A stretch of 64,000 nt of DNA from Nitrospiraceae bacterium (lineage in GTDB: Bacteria > Nitrospirota > Nitrospiria > Nitrospirales > Nitrospiraceae): positions 310,001 through 374,000 of the forward strand of contig CAKKRE010000016.1 in NCBI GenBank assembly GCA_919902505.1, read 5' to 3'. Below the pieces are notes generated by a model. The model saw only the letters and a list, made by a program, of their open reading frames with translations. It did no database searches and had not been told where the DNA came from. Shown here piece after piece: positions 40,874 to 48,983 of this stretch. Made by a program: the position numbers and the translations under genes. Positions within the stretch are counted from its first letter, which is position 1. Each line of letters starts with the position of its first letter.

Positions 40874-41482
40874 GTGGAGAAAAAATCTAAGAAGAAGGCC
40901 CCGCGGGAGAGCGAAGCAACCGATGACCGAAAAAAAACGCATGTCGGCGACATCGTCCGCCGTCTCCGCAAAAGCCGTTACCTCTCTGTCCGAACCCTGG
41001 CGGACAAATGCGGCTTCTCCCCCAGTTTTATCTCCCAGGTCGAACTCCGGCAGGCCTCACCCTCTATTGCCTCCACCGAGCGGATCGCATCGGCGCTCGG
41101 CGTAACCCTCGGAGAATTTTTCAGAACGACCAGTCCATCACATGCGGCTGTCATCCGCGCCGATGCCAGGCCGGTAGTGGAAAGCGAATGGTCTCGGGCC
41201 AGAATCGAAGCGATCGGACCAATCAGCGAAGACAGTCAGCTGGAGCCCATGGTCATTACACTGGAGTCGGGTGGGGCCAGCGGATCACGTCCGTATGTAC
41301 GGCGCGCGGAACAATTGGCAGTCGTGCTTCAGGGTACCGTCGAACTGACATTGGAAGAAAACACGTACAGCCTCAAACGAGGGGATGCCGCCTGCATTCC
41401 TTCTGACATCCATCATTGTTGGCGCAACACGAGCAGAAAACCGGCCCAAGTCCTCATCGTGACCGCCCATCGACACTTGTAG
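40874..41482 (+). CDS. XRE-family transcriptional regulator with cupin domain
   Basis: 202 residues from GTG 40874 (GAGGTG context). After a Lys-rich start comes an XRE helix-turn-helix at about 25-80 (IVRRLRKSRYLSVRTLADKC, FSPSFISQVELRQASPSI). A cupin barrel follows at about 125-195 (RRAEQLAVVLQGTVELTLEE, YSLKRGDAACIPSDIHHCWR). This architecture (SutR/PuuR-like) usually senses a small metabolite through the cupin. The 171-bp gap before it shows no other gene. Its target may be the surface-glycan cluster upstream or the convergent minus-strand operon. The palindrome at 34311 is a candidate site but no link is shown. Confidence 0.9.
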   Translation: MEKKSKKKAPRESEATDDRKKTHVGDIVRRLRKSRYLSVRTLADKCGFSPSFISQVELRQASPSIASTERIASALGVTLGEFFRTTSPSHAAVIRADARPVVESEWSRARIEAIGPISEDSQLEPMVITLESGGASGSRPYVRRAEQLAVVLQGTVELTLEENTYSLKRGDAACIPSDIHHCWRNTSRKPAQVLIVTAHRHL

Positions 41483-41609
41483 CCCTTCTCCCATTCTCGA
41501 CGGCTGAAAAGGGGCTTCGTCGTTCGTCATTGACACGCTGGCCGCCGACCCCACCGTCTCATTTTAATCTCCAACAGATGTTCCCGGAGCAAGGCCGACG
41601 GCAGGCCAA

Positions 41610-42284
41610 TCAGGCATGTTCGGTCATGAACCAGCCGGCAATCGAGAGGCGCTTATGGTCTCCCGCCGTTTGGTCCACCCGGCACACCCGATGGAACCGC
41701 GGCACGGTAAACATGACCAATGCCCCCGGCTTGGGAGCGATGCAATGCGTAATGGCCAGATCCGGCTTTCCGTCTTTGGGTTCGCCGGTCGCCGAGTAGA
41801 TCATCAACTCTCCGCCCCAATCGCATTCCCATTCTTCATGGAAATAACTCACCATGGCGAGGCGGCGACGGGGAGCGGGCTTCCCACCGACCGGATGGCC
41901 TTGATCCGTATCATCGTGGGTCAGAAGGCAGTCACCCGCACCATAGGAGTAATAGCTGAACCCCAAATGACGCCCGGTGATGTTCGGAAACGACTCGATA
42001 TACTGCTGAATGCAGGGCATCTCCAACCGGCTCAGCAGGAGTTGACCTTGCGGTTGGGCGATCTCGGCCTTCGCCCAGTTCCCGGAATTGGGGAAGTCCT
42101 GCCGCACGTACGACAAATCTTGCAACTGATTCCAATTCGCACGATTCATCGCCTGTCGAAACTGAGCCCGCTCCTCGGCGGACCAAAAACTCTCGATGAC
42201 GAGAACCGGCGTCTGATGAAACGAAAAGGATTCGAGACCCACCGGCAGCAGTGCCGGTCTGACTTGCCCTGACTTGATCTTCAT
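41610..42284 (-). CDS. 2OG-Fe(II) oxygenase (prolyl-4-hydroxylase-like)
   Basis: 224 residues. The iron ligands are visible: HDDTD in YGAGDCLLTHDDTDQGHP (HxD) and the distal His in MFTVPRFHRVCRV. The 2OG-binding basic residue is probably the Arg in KRLSIAGW. The double-stranded beta-helix pattern matches P4H-type enzymes that hydroxylate peptides or free residues. It is the last gene of the minus-strand operon, 34 bp after the ABC permease stop. The substrate is unknown; a partner role with the exporter or its cargo is inferred from the coupling only. Confidence 0.88.
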   Translation of the reverse strand: MKIKSGQVRPALLPVGLESFSFHQTPVLVIESFWSAEERAQFRQAMNRANWNQLQDLSYVRQDFPNSGNWAKAEIAQPQGQLLLSRLEMPCIQQYIESFPNITGRHLGFSYYSYGAGDCLLTHDDTDQGHPVGGKPAPRRRLAMVSYFHEEWECDWGGELMIYSATGEPKDGKPDLAITHCIAPKPGALVMFTVPRFHRVCRVDQTAGDHKRLSIAGWFMTEHA

Positions 42285-42318
42285 CCTACTACTCCCACAT
42301 TCCCGTTCGGTCTATCAC

Positions 42319-43110
42319 CTACTCACCGACCCGCACCAAGGATCCCCGCTCCTTGCACACACTGAAGGTGTGATGAAACCACATGATGACCGCTCCAAGA
42401 TACACAACATTCAACCCGCTGGCCAGGCTCAGACTGCTCAAGGGAGCCACATGGGTGGCCAGAAGACCGCGCATGCCCTCAAACACATGCGCGGCCGGAT
42501 TGATCGAGGCCACGGCTCTCAGCCAGGACGGCAGGACCTCCATGGGATAAAACACGCAGGAGATCGGCTGAAACAGAAAGACCATGCTCCAGGCCAACAC
42601 TTCCGCCTCCTGGCCAAACCGCATGATCAGCGACGTTGTGAACACACCGATGATCCAGCCTGTCAACACAAGATTCATGATGAACGGGATCAGCCAGAGG
42701 CCGATGATAAAGACGTTGTACCCGTAAAACATCCAGGCGCAGACCGACATGACCATCGACACCGCGGTCACTTTAAACAGGCTCATCACCATGGTCGCCG
42801 CCAGAAATTCGCTCGGCGTGAGCGGGCTGGCGAAGAGGTTCATCAGATTACGCGCCCAGATTTCTTCGAGAAACGAAATGGTAATACCCTGCTGCGAGCG
42901 AAATAACACGTCCCAGAGAATCAACGCCCCGAGGAGGAACGTGACCACCGCCGGCATCTGCCCTTGAAACGTCGCTAGATAGACGGTGATGAATCCCCAG
43001 ACCACCAGGTCCAGAAACGGCCAGTAGATGATCTCCATCACCCGCGGGAGACTACGACGGTAGAGATACAGGTGACGAATCACCAGGGCTGCAATACGAT
43101 GATAGGCCAT
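42319..43110 (-). CDS. ABC-2 type transporter permease
   Basis: 263 residues with six hydrophobic helices: IIYWPFLDLVVWGFITVYLA; FLLGALILWDVLFRSQQGIT; then TAVSMVMSVCAWMFYGYNVF; WLIPFIMNLVLTGWIIGVF; a short SWMVFLFQPISCVFYPMEVL element; and LASGLNVVYLGAVIMWFHH. The PISCVFYPMEVLPSW segment is typical of the ABC-2 membrane family. It pairs with the ATPase at 43633-44361. The gene is 6 bp after the Cys/His-tailed membrane-protein gene, so the three form one exporter unit. Confidence 0.85.
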   Translation of the reverse strand: MAYHRIAALVIRHLYLYRRSLPRVMEIIYWPFLDLVVWGFITVYLATFQGQMPAVVTFLLGALILWDVLFRSQQGITISFLEEIWARNLMNLFASPLTPSEFLAATMVMSLFKVTAVSMVMSVCAWMFYGYNVFIIGLWLIPFIMNLVLTGWIIGVFTTSLIMRFGQEAEVLAWSMVFLFQPISCVFYPMEVLPSWLRAVASINPAAHVFEGMRGLLATHVAPLSSLSLASGLNVVYLGAVIMWFHHTFSVCKERGSLVRVGE

Positions 43111-43116
43111 CGGCAG

Positions 43117-43587
43117 CTAGGGCTTCCCTTCACAAGGCTTCTCGTGGCAGGACTGCTCGTAACAGGGCTTCTGGTGACAGGGCGGCTCCTCAACAGGTTT
43201 CTCGTGGCAATGCCCGCATCCCTCCTCATGCACACCAAGCAGTTGATGCACCATGAGGCGGCTGCCTTCCAGGAACGCCGGACCGATCCGCCGGCCATCC
43301 TCCAAACGACAGAACCCGGCGACAAGCAGCGCCAGCGGAAGCCCGGCCAGACCGACATGCAGCGAAGAACTACTTAACCTCGCCGGATCCACCGTCCAGA
43401 GCACTCCCGCCATCGACACCCCCGCAATGGCCGTGCTGCTGACGCTGCTCATGAAGATCGCCCATCCGCACGTCTCTCGTACCAGGCCGATGGCGCCGAC
43501 GACGAGCCACAACAATCCCCACCCCGACATCAGGCCCAACCCGCCGATGAGCAGGCCCACTCCGAACGACACTCCTGCGTCAAGCAT
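43117..43587 (-). CDS. Membrane protein with repetitive Cys/His-rich C-terminal tail
   Basis: 156 residues. Three or four hydrophobic helices fill residues 1-115 (GVGLLIGGLGLMSGWGLLWL, AGLPLALLVAGFCRLED). The last about 35 residues repeat CHEKP-like units: GCGHCHEKPVEEP, then PPCHQKPCYEQSC, then HEKPCEGKP. They contain six Cys and several His, with Pro/Glu/Lys between. The composition fits binding of soft metals (Cu, Zn) or haem-like ligands. It lies between the ATPase and permease genes of an ABC exporter. I do not recognise the family; the tail repeats are also visible in the DNA as an imperfect repeat around 43127-43215. The function suggested, metal capture for an export step, is inference. 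Confidence 0.75.
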   Translation of the reverse strand: MLDAGVSFGVGLLIGGLGLMSGWGLLWLVVGAIGLVRETCGWAIFMSSVSSTAIAGVSMAGVLWTVDPARLSSSSLHVGLAGLPLALLVAGFCRLEDGRRIGPAFLEGSRLMVHQLLGVHEEGCGHCHEKPVEEPPCHQKPCYEQSCHEKPCEGKP

Positions 43588-43632
43588 GACTGCCCGTACT
43601 CCCTTCCACCAAGAAGCGATCCCGATTTGACG

Positions 43633-44361
43633 CTACTGCTCGCGCGCTAACTTGAGAAACACATCTTCCAGATCGGCCTGTCCGAATCTGGCCACAATGT
43701 CCTTCGCCGTGCCCTCTGCAACGATTTTGCCCCGCTGCAGGAAGATGATACGATCCGACATTTCCTCCATCTCCCGCATGTTGTGGGAGGTGTAGAGAAT
43801 GCTGAGTCCGGTGGCCTGCCGTTCCTCCAGGAGGATGGCGCGGATTTTGTGCGCGATGTCCGGATCGAGGCTGGCCGTGGGCTCATCGAGAAACAGCACC
43901 TTGGGTTCCGTGAGCAACGCTTTGGCCAATGTGAGCCTGGTCATCTGCCCGGACGAAAGTTTGCGGGTAAGCTTGCTCCGCCACTCACCCATCTCCAGCT
44001 TCTTCACCATCTCGTCGATGCGACCGGCAATATTGGACATCCCGTACAACCGAGCGACGACGCTCAGATTTTCCTCCACCGTCAGAGAATAGGGCAACGA
44101 GATGTACGTGGAGGAAAAATTCACCTGCTGAAGAATCGCCTCCCGATTGGTCTGCAAGTCGAGTCCGAACATCCGGATTGAGCCGGAACTGGGCGTGACC
44201 AGTCCCAGCATCATCTGAAACGTCGTCGTTTTTCCGGCGCCATTCGGGCCCAACAGCCCGAGAATCTCACCCCGGCCGATGTCGAACGAAATTCCGTCCA
44301 CTGCCGTGAACCCGCCGAAGCGTTTGGTCAGATTGCGCACTTCGACGACCGAGGGCGACAT
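43633..44361 (-). CDS. ABC transporter ATP-binding protein (ABC-2 exporter type)
   Basis: 242 residues. Walker A is LGPNGAGKTTT near 38, Q-loop area VNFSSTYISLPYSLTVEENL, signature LSSGQMTRLTLAKALL, Walker B VLFLDEPTASLD and H-loop LYTSHNMREME. This is the CcmA/DrrA/NosF-like branch that powers ABC-2 permeases. Signature LSSGQ is a small variant of LSGGQ. It is 20 bp downstream of the hexaheme cytochrome gene and upstream of the Cys/His-tailed membrane-protein gene. That order suggests a metal- or cofactor-related exporter, by analogy with NosFY. Confidence 0.9.
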   Translation of the reverse strand: MSPSVVEVRNLTKRFGGFTAVDGISFDIGRGEILGLLGPNGAGKTTTFQMMLGLVTPSSGSIRMFGLDLQTNREAILQQVNFSSTYISLPYSLTVEENLSVVARLYGMSNIAGRIDEMVKKLEMGEWRSKLTRKLSSGQMTRLTLAKALLTEPKVLFLDEPTASLDPDIAHKIRAILLEERQATGLSILYTSHNMREMEEMSDRIIFLQRGKIVAEGTAKDIVARFGQADLEDVFLKLAREQ

Positions 44362-44381
44362 GAAGCGAGTATTCCCGTGGA

Positions 44382-45086
44382 TTAAAACGATAAGAATTCT
44401 GTGAGTTTCTCAGGCAGATGGCACGTCTCGCACTTCCGGCTCAGGACTCTACCTTCATACTCGGTTTTATTGTCGTGGCAGCGGAAGCAATCCGCCTGCG
44501 CCCGCTTGTGCAGGACGGAACCTTCCGGATGTTCAGGCTTCCAGGGCCGGCTATCCGCCGACACGTGCCCGCGAGGAATTACAATCGGATATCCTTTAAT
44601 CGCCCGTTCGTGCACGACCGCTGCGTGACAGGTCGTGCAGCCCTCGCCCTGCCCTCGATTTCCGAACGCGTCCATATGCTTGCGATGGCTCATGACCAAT
44701 CCCACATCTTTCACAGGTGCGGGCAGATCCCGAGTCGCAATCTCCGACACCCTGAGGATGTTCCGATGGCAACTCAGACACACGCCCGAATCGACATGCG
44801 CTTGCAGATTGTGGGGCTCGGTCGGTTTGCCGAAGAGATAGATCGCCACATCCCTGGTTCCATGCCACGCCTTGTCCTGCAACCAACCTGACACGCCGGG
44901 CCTGACATGGCACGCCACACACTCCACCTCTTTATGGGATGATTCCAGCCAGCGCTCATAGGCCGGTCGGATAGTGTGACAGCTGGCACAAAATTTCGGG
45001 TGGTTGGTCAGCGGAACCGCAACTCCCCCTAAAGCCACTGCGCCGGCCACGATCGCTCCGAGCACAATGACGGAGGATTTACGCAT
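44382..45086 (-). CDS. Hexaheme NapC/NirT-type cytochrome c
   Basis: 234 residues. An uncleaved N-terminal helix (SVIVLGAIVAGAVALGGVAV) anchors a periplasmic domain with six CxxCH motifs: CASCH (33-37), CVACH (56-60), CLSCH (103-107), CTTCH (150-154), CFRCH (200-204) and CETCH (219-223). NapC/NirT proteins usually carry four or five haems, so six is more than normal. Spacing of the first two resembles the NrfH/NapC core. A quinol-to-periplasm electron path is likely. Its start overlaps the mobB stop by 8 nt, linking it to molybdenum-cofactor genes. The electron acceptor is unknown. Confidence 0.9.
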   Translation of the reverse strand: MRKSSVIVLGAIVAGAVALGGVAVPLTNHPKFCASCHTIRPAYERWLESSHKEVECVACHVRPGVSGWLQDKAWHGTRDVAIYLFGKPTEPHNLQAHVDSGVCLSCHRNILRVSEIATRDLPAPVKDVGLVMSHRKHMDAFGNRGQGEGCTTCHAAVVHERAIKGYPIVIPRGHVSADSRPWKPEHPEGSVLHKRAQADCFRCHDNKTEYEGRVLSRKCETCHLPEKLTEFLSF

Positions 45087-45594
45087 CGTCCCGTTGGGGT
45101 TTCGGAAAGTGACGGATGATCAATGCCGCGACACCGGCGACATCGTCGGGGTCGAGGAGCGGGACCGAGGTCTCGACCGGCTTGTTGGACACCACAGCCA
45201 GTAGACCGTCCTGCGAAACCGGCACCTCGCCGATCTGGTCGCGGACCACCACGATCTTGGGATACCCTTCGCTCCGCCAGCCTTCAGCGAGGATCAAGTC
45301 GTAGGACGGATCCAGATATCGTTCACGAACATCCTCGACGTTCATATGGTCCGACACATCGGCGAACATGGCGAGGCTGCTCTTGGAAATGATGACCACA
45401 CTGCTCGCCCCGGCTTGTTTGTGCCGCCAGCTGTCTTTTCCTTCGGTATCCAGATCGAATCCATGCCCGGCATGTTTGACGGTCGCCACCTTATATCCCG
45501 CCCTGACCAGCTCCGGGATAACACGCTCGATCAGCGTCGTCTTGCCGCTATTGGATCGTCCGACAAAAGATAAAATCGGCACGGACATGACCAT
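45079..45594 (-). CDS. mobB: MobB, molybdopterin-guanine dinucleotide biosynthesis adaptor
   Basis: 171 residues from ATG 45594, which has AAAGGAAC upstream; a longer frame to 45828 runs into moeA and is rejected. The P-loop GRSNSGKTT is at 12-20, then HAGHGFDLDTEGKDSWRHKQ and the acidic YDLILAEGWRSEGYPKI, all MobB hallmarks. It is a GTP-binding protein that assists insertion of GMP onto molybdopterin to make bis-MGD. It follows moeA by 14 bp and overlaps the cytochrome gene. It fits a need for a MGD-containing enzyme such as nitrite oxidoreductase. Confidence 0.92.
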   Translation of the reverse strand: MVMSVPILSFVGRSNSGKTTLIERVIPELVRAGYKVATVKHAGHGFDLDTEGKDSWRHKQAGASSVVIISKSSLAMFADVSDHMNVEDVRERYLDPSYDLILAEGWRSEGYPKIVVVRDQIGEVPVSQDGLLAVVSNKPVETSVPLLDPDDVAGVAALIIRHFPKPQRDDA

Positions 45595-45608
45595 GTTCCT
45601 TTCGCGGC

Positions 45609-46907
45609 TCAACAACAGGCAGGACGATGACCGGTCGATGCCATCGGGGCCGCTTGCTCCAGCCATGCCGATCCACTGAGAAGCTGTACGGTGACTGAGT
45701 CGCCGGGATTGATCCGTTCCACCTCGACGGGAATGTCGATCAGACAATTGGCTTTCACCATGGAGGTGAGAATGCCTGACCCCTGATCGCCTGTCGTCCG
45801 GACTTTGAAGACCCCGTCTTCCCGCCACAACACCCCGCGGAGAAAATGACGACGATCGGTTCGCTTCGAAAACTTCTCCTGAAACACCGCTTCAAGCAGC
45901 GGACGCCCATATCCTCGCGCCCCGGCCAGTTTCAGCATGGCAGGCCGAACCAATTGTTCGAAGGTCACCATCGAGGAGACGGGATTTCCCGGTAACCCGA
46001 ACGCCAGTTTGCCTTGAATCTTCCCGAATGCGAGGGGCTGGCCTGGGCGGATCGCCAGCTTCCAGAAATTCATCTCGGCGCCTAAATCCCGGAAGACGGC
46101 TTTCGTGAAGTCGTAGTCCCCCATCGACACGCCGCCTGAGAGCACCAGAATATCGGCATTCAATCCGTGCGAAATCTTTTCTTTCAATGCGGCCGGCGTG
46201 TCCCGCGCGATCCCCAGTAGAATCGGCACGCCGCCGGCTTCCTGCACTGCAGCGGCAATCCCGTAGCTGTTCGAGTTGATGATTTTCTCTTCGCTGAAGC
46301 GCTCATCCAGGTCGGCTAACTCATCGCCGGTCGATAAGATCGCGACACGCGGCCGCTGATAGACCAACACGAAAGATTTGGCCAGGATGGCCAGCATTCC
46401 CGCTTCGCCGGAACGGATTGGTGTGCCCTTAGGAATGATGCAATCGCCCTTTTTCACATCCTCACCCTGCGGCCTGATATTGGAGCCACGGGGTTCCGGC
46501 TTGAAGACGCGCACCGAATCGGGCGTATGTTCCGTGTCCTCGACCTTGAGTACGGTATCCGCGCCCTTTGGAATCGGCGCGCCGGTCATGATCCGGATGG
46601 CTTGGCCCCGCCCCACGGATTTGGTGGGCATCTTTCCGGCCGGCACATCCTCGATCACCGTCAACGTGACCGGCTTGGAGATCGCATGCTCCTGCTGAAT
46701 ATCCTCCGCCCGCACCGCGAATCCGTCCATCGCGGAATTGTCCCACGGCGGATTATGGCGTTCGGCAATGATATCCTCACCGAGCACGCGCCCCAGGGTA
46801 TCCAGAATCGAGATCTTTTCAAGCCCCAGCGGAGTGGCGGCGTCCAGCACAATGCGCTGAGCTTCTTGGAGCGGAGTCAATCCGGTTGTCGCATCGGGAG
46901 CTTTCAC
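45609..46907 (-). CDS. moeA: MoeA, molybdopterin molybdenumtransferase
   Basis: 432 residues, usual length. Domain order is MoeA-N (EAQRIVLDAATPLGLEKISI), the MoCF core with the catalytic loop NSAMDGFAVRAEDI, IMTGAPIPKGADTVLKVEDT, ILSTGDELADLDE, and LSGGVSMGDYDFTK, FGLPGNPVSSMVTFEQLVRP, then the C-terminal domain (GDQGSGILTSMVKANCLI). It inserts Mo into adenylylated molybdopterin. It lies 14 bp after mrp and before mobB in one run. No anomaly is visible. Confidence 0.96.
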   Translation of the reverse strand: MKAPDATTGLTPLQEAQRIVLDAATPLGLEKISILDTLGRVLGEDIIAERHNPPWDNSAMDGFAVRAEDIQQEHAISKPVTLTVIEDVPAGKMPTKSVGRGQAIRIMTGAPIPKGADTVLKVEDTEHTPDSVRVFKPEPRGSNIRPQGEDVKKGDCIIPKGTPIRSGEAGMLAILAKSFVLVYQRPRVAILSTGDELADLDERFSEEKIINSNSYGIAAAVQEAGGVPILLGIARDTPAALKEKISHGLNADILVLSGGVSMGDYDFTKAVFRDLGAEMNFWKLAIRPGQPLAFGKIQGKLAFGLPGNPVSSMVTFEQLVRPAMLKLAGARGYGRPLLEAVFQEKFSKRTDRRHFLRGVLWREDGVFKVRTTGDQGSGILTSMVKANCLIDIPVEVERINPGDSVTVQLLSGSAWLEQAAPMASTGHRPACC

Positions 46908-46921
46908 GCGTCACCGTCCCA

Positions 46922-47878
46922 TCAATGTTGTTGACGTGGCGCCAGCTTGACCAGCGATCCGCTCTTCTTGCAGAAGGTTTCGACCTGGTTGGCGATATCA
47001 TGATAGGCCTGCGCGGTCGCCGAATCGGAATTAAAGAGCGCAAACGGCTCACCGGCATCACTCTGCGTCACGACATCAGGGTCTAACGGAATCCGCCCCA
47101 GGAAGGGAACGCCCATGTCCAAAGCCGAGGCTTCGCCGCCGCCCTTACGGAAGACATTCACTTCCTTGTGGCAATGGGGGCATTCCAAGCCGCTCATGTT
47201 CTCCACGATGCCGATGATCGGCACTTCGCTGTCTTTGCAGAAGGTCACCGATTTGCGAGAATCCAACAGCGCGACTTCTTGCGGCGTCGTAATGATCACG
47301 GCTCCGCTGACACCGCCCAAGAGATCGATGGTCGTCACCGACTCATTGCCGGTGCCGGGGGGAAGATCGATCAACAGGAAATTGAGATCCTGCCATTCCA
47401 CCCCTCCCAACAGCTGATTGATGAATTCATACTTATAGGCATCGCGCCAGATGATCGGATCATCGGAGTTCTGCAACAGGAACGACATCGACGCGATCTT
47501 CATGTTGTAGGCTTGAAACGGAATGATTCCCCCGGACGTACTGATCTTCAGCTTCTGTCCTTCCGCCCCGACCATCTTGGGAATGTTGGGACCATGAATG
47601 TCCATGTCGCAAATCCCGACATGCCAGCCTTTGAGCGCGAGGCTGACCGCCAGGTTGGTGGTGCAGGTGCTTTTCCCCACTCCACCCTTGTTGCTCATGA
47701 CCAGGACCTTGTATTCGATCCGTTCCATGCGTTTCGCGACGAGCCACCGGCTGTGGCCTTCCTTGTCTTTCTGACAGGTTTCATTCTCGTCGCAAATGGC
47801 GCAGGCCCACATATAGGTGCAGGCATCTCCGCCGCTGCTGGAACCGGGCTGTGAAATGACGTTTAACTCGCGTGGCAT
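46922..47878 (-). CDS. mrp: Mrp/NBP35-family Fe-S carrier ATPase
   Basis: 318 residues. The N-terminal Cys cluster (DACTYMWACAICDENETCQK) resembles the NBP35-type [4Fe-4S] site rather than the DUF59 of ApbC. The deviant Walker A GGVGKSTC near residue 67 is followed by DMDIHGPNIPKMVG and LLIDLPPGTGNE. The C-terminal CxxC (LECPHCHKE) that binds the bridging cluster is present. It should carry Fe-S clusters to apo-enzymes. The Cys-rich extra N-terminus may add a second site. Position before moeA and after tatC supports a role in maturation of a Mo/Fe-S exported enzyme. Confidence 0.93.
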   Translation of the reverse strand: MPRELNVISQPGSSSGGDACTYMWACAICDENETCQKDKEGHSRWLVAKRMERIEYKVLVMSNKGGVGKSTCTTNLAVSLALKGWHVGICDMDIHGPNIPKMVGAEGQKLKISTSGGIIPFQAYNMKIASMSFLLQNSDDPIIWRDAYKYEFINQLLGGVEWQDLNFLLIDLPPGTGNESVTTIDLLGGVSGAVIITTPQEVALLDSRKSVTFCKDSEVPIIGIVENMSGLECPHCHKEVNVFRKGGGEASALDMGVPFLGRIPLDPDVVTQSDAGEPFALFNSDSATAQAYHDIANQVETFCKKSGSLVKLAPRQQH

Positions 47879-47958
47879 CCTAGACTCCTCATAAAGCGTA
47901 TATCATGATGCGTGGGACGAACAGGTGCGTTCGTCACGTTGCTGATTCCTGCCCTGCG

Positions 47959-48903
47959 TTACCCTCGACGACCAGTCGGCACACCGACATATTCACTATC
48001 ACCGCCGCCGGACGGCATGGACGGTCCCGGCTTTCCGGGACCGGGGCTCGCCGTGGCGACCGCCGGCACAAGCGCCTCTTCGGGAGCGCCCGCCTTCTTC
48101 TTGTTGAAGATTCCGGCACTCACGATTCCGACCTCATAAAAAATGTACATCGGCAGCGCCATCAGGCACTGATTGAAGGGGTCCGGCGTCGGCGTCAGAA
48201 TCGCGGCGAAGATAAACGCCGCGAGGAAGGCCCACTTGCGATATCGTTTCAGCAGTGGGGCGTCCACCCAGCCAAGTTTGGCCAGCAGGGTAATCACCAA
48301 CGGCACTTCAAAAATGAGACCGAAGACCAGAAGGAACCACAGCGCGAATCCGACATATTGCGCAATCGACAGTTGCGGAATGAAGCCCGCATTCACGCCA
48401 TACGAAATCAAAAAGTTCAGAGCAAAGGGGAGCACGAAGAAAAACGAGAACAACAAGCCCAGGTAGAACGCCAGCGTACTCAGGATCACAAACGGACCGA
48501 CGAATCGCCGCTCCTGCGCGTGCAGACCCGGCACCACAAAATGCCAGAACTCGATGAGAATATACGGAGTCCCCAACACCAGGGCAAAGAGGCCGGCCAC
48601 CTTGACGTTCTGCCACAGCGCTTCAGCCGGTGCGAGAAAAACGAAGGGGACGGTGGGAAGATCGGTGGGGATCCAGGAAAGAGATCCGGGAACGAACATA
48701 TTCTGGAGCGGTACCCGGATCCACTTCACCAGCATATCGGCATAAAAAAACGTGCCGACAAAGATAATCGCCGTCACAATGACCGCACGGGTCAGCCGGA
48801 CTTGGAGCTCCACCAGGTGCTCCAAGACCGGCATTTTTTTATCTTCAAGCGGCTTAAAGACCGTATCTTGCAGCCACTCTTGAAACTTGAACCCGTCAGC
48901 CAT
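47959..48903 (-). CDS. tatC: TatC, twin-arginine translocase subunit, with Pro/Gly-rich tail
   Basis: 314 residues; usual TatC is about 250. The core is standard: MPVLEHLVELQVRLTRAVIV at the N-terminus with the conserved Glu (LEHLVEL), six helices, LGTPYILIEFWHFVVPGLH, LGLLFSFFFVLPFALNFLI, and AFIFAAILTPTPDPFNQCLM. The C-terminal about 50 residues (NKKKAGAPEEALVPAVATAS, then PGPGKPGPSMPSGGGDSEY) are a low-complexity cytoplasmic tail not needed in E. coli. It probably serves export of folded Mo/Fe-S proteins. tatA/B are not in the window. Confidence 0.95.
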   Translation of the reverse strand: MADGFKFQEWLQDTVFKPLEDKKMPVLEHLVELQVRLTRAVIVTAIIFVGTFFYADMLVKWIRVPLQNMFVPGSLSWIPTDLPTVPFVFLAPAEALWQNVKVAGLFALVLGTPYILIEFWHFVVPGLHAQERRFVGPFVILSTLAFYLGLLFSFFFVLPFALNFLISYGVNAGFIPQLSIAQYVGFALWFLLVFGLIFEVPLVITLLAKLGWVDAPLLKRYRKWAFLAAFIFAAILTPTPDPFNQCLMALPMYIFYEVGIVSAGIFNKKKAGAPEEALVPAVATASPGPGKPGPSMPSGGGDSEYVGVPTGRRG

Positions 48904-48910
48904 TCACAAT

Positions 48911-48965
48911 CGCTTTCAGCAGGAGGCCTTCAGCCATCAGCCGGAATTGGCCTGATAGCTGAAAG
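48911..48965. repeat. Inverted repeat between the protease gene and tatC
   Basis: GCTTTCAGC and GCTGAAAGC arms with further inner pairing (AGGCC / GGCCT). The stretch is made of GCTGA / TCAGC units. It sits in the 80-bp gap between the two genes and may attenuate or process the mRNA. Confidence 0.5.
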
Positions 48966-48983
48966 CTGTCCGCTGGTTGCTGT

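Noticed and set aside
42274-42906. 210-codon plus-strand frame opposite the ABC-2 permease gene
   Set aside because: Composition is dominated by His, Gln and Asp and there is no ribosome site; the minus-strand permease has six membrane helices.
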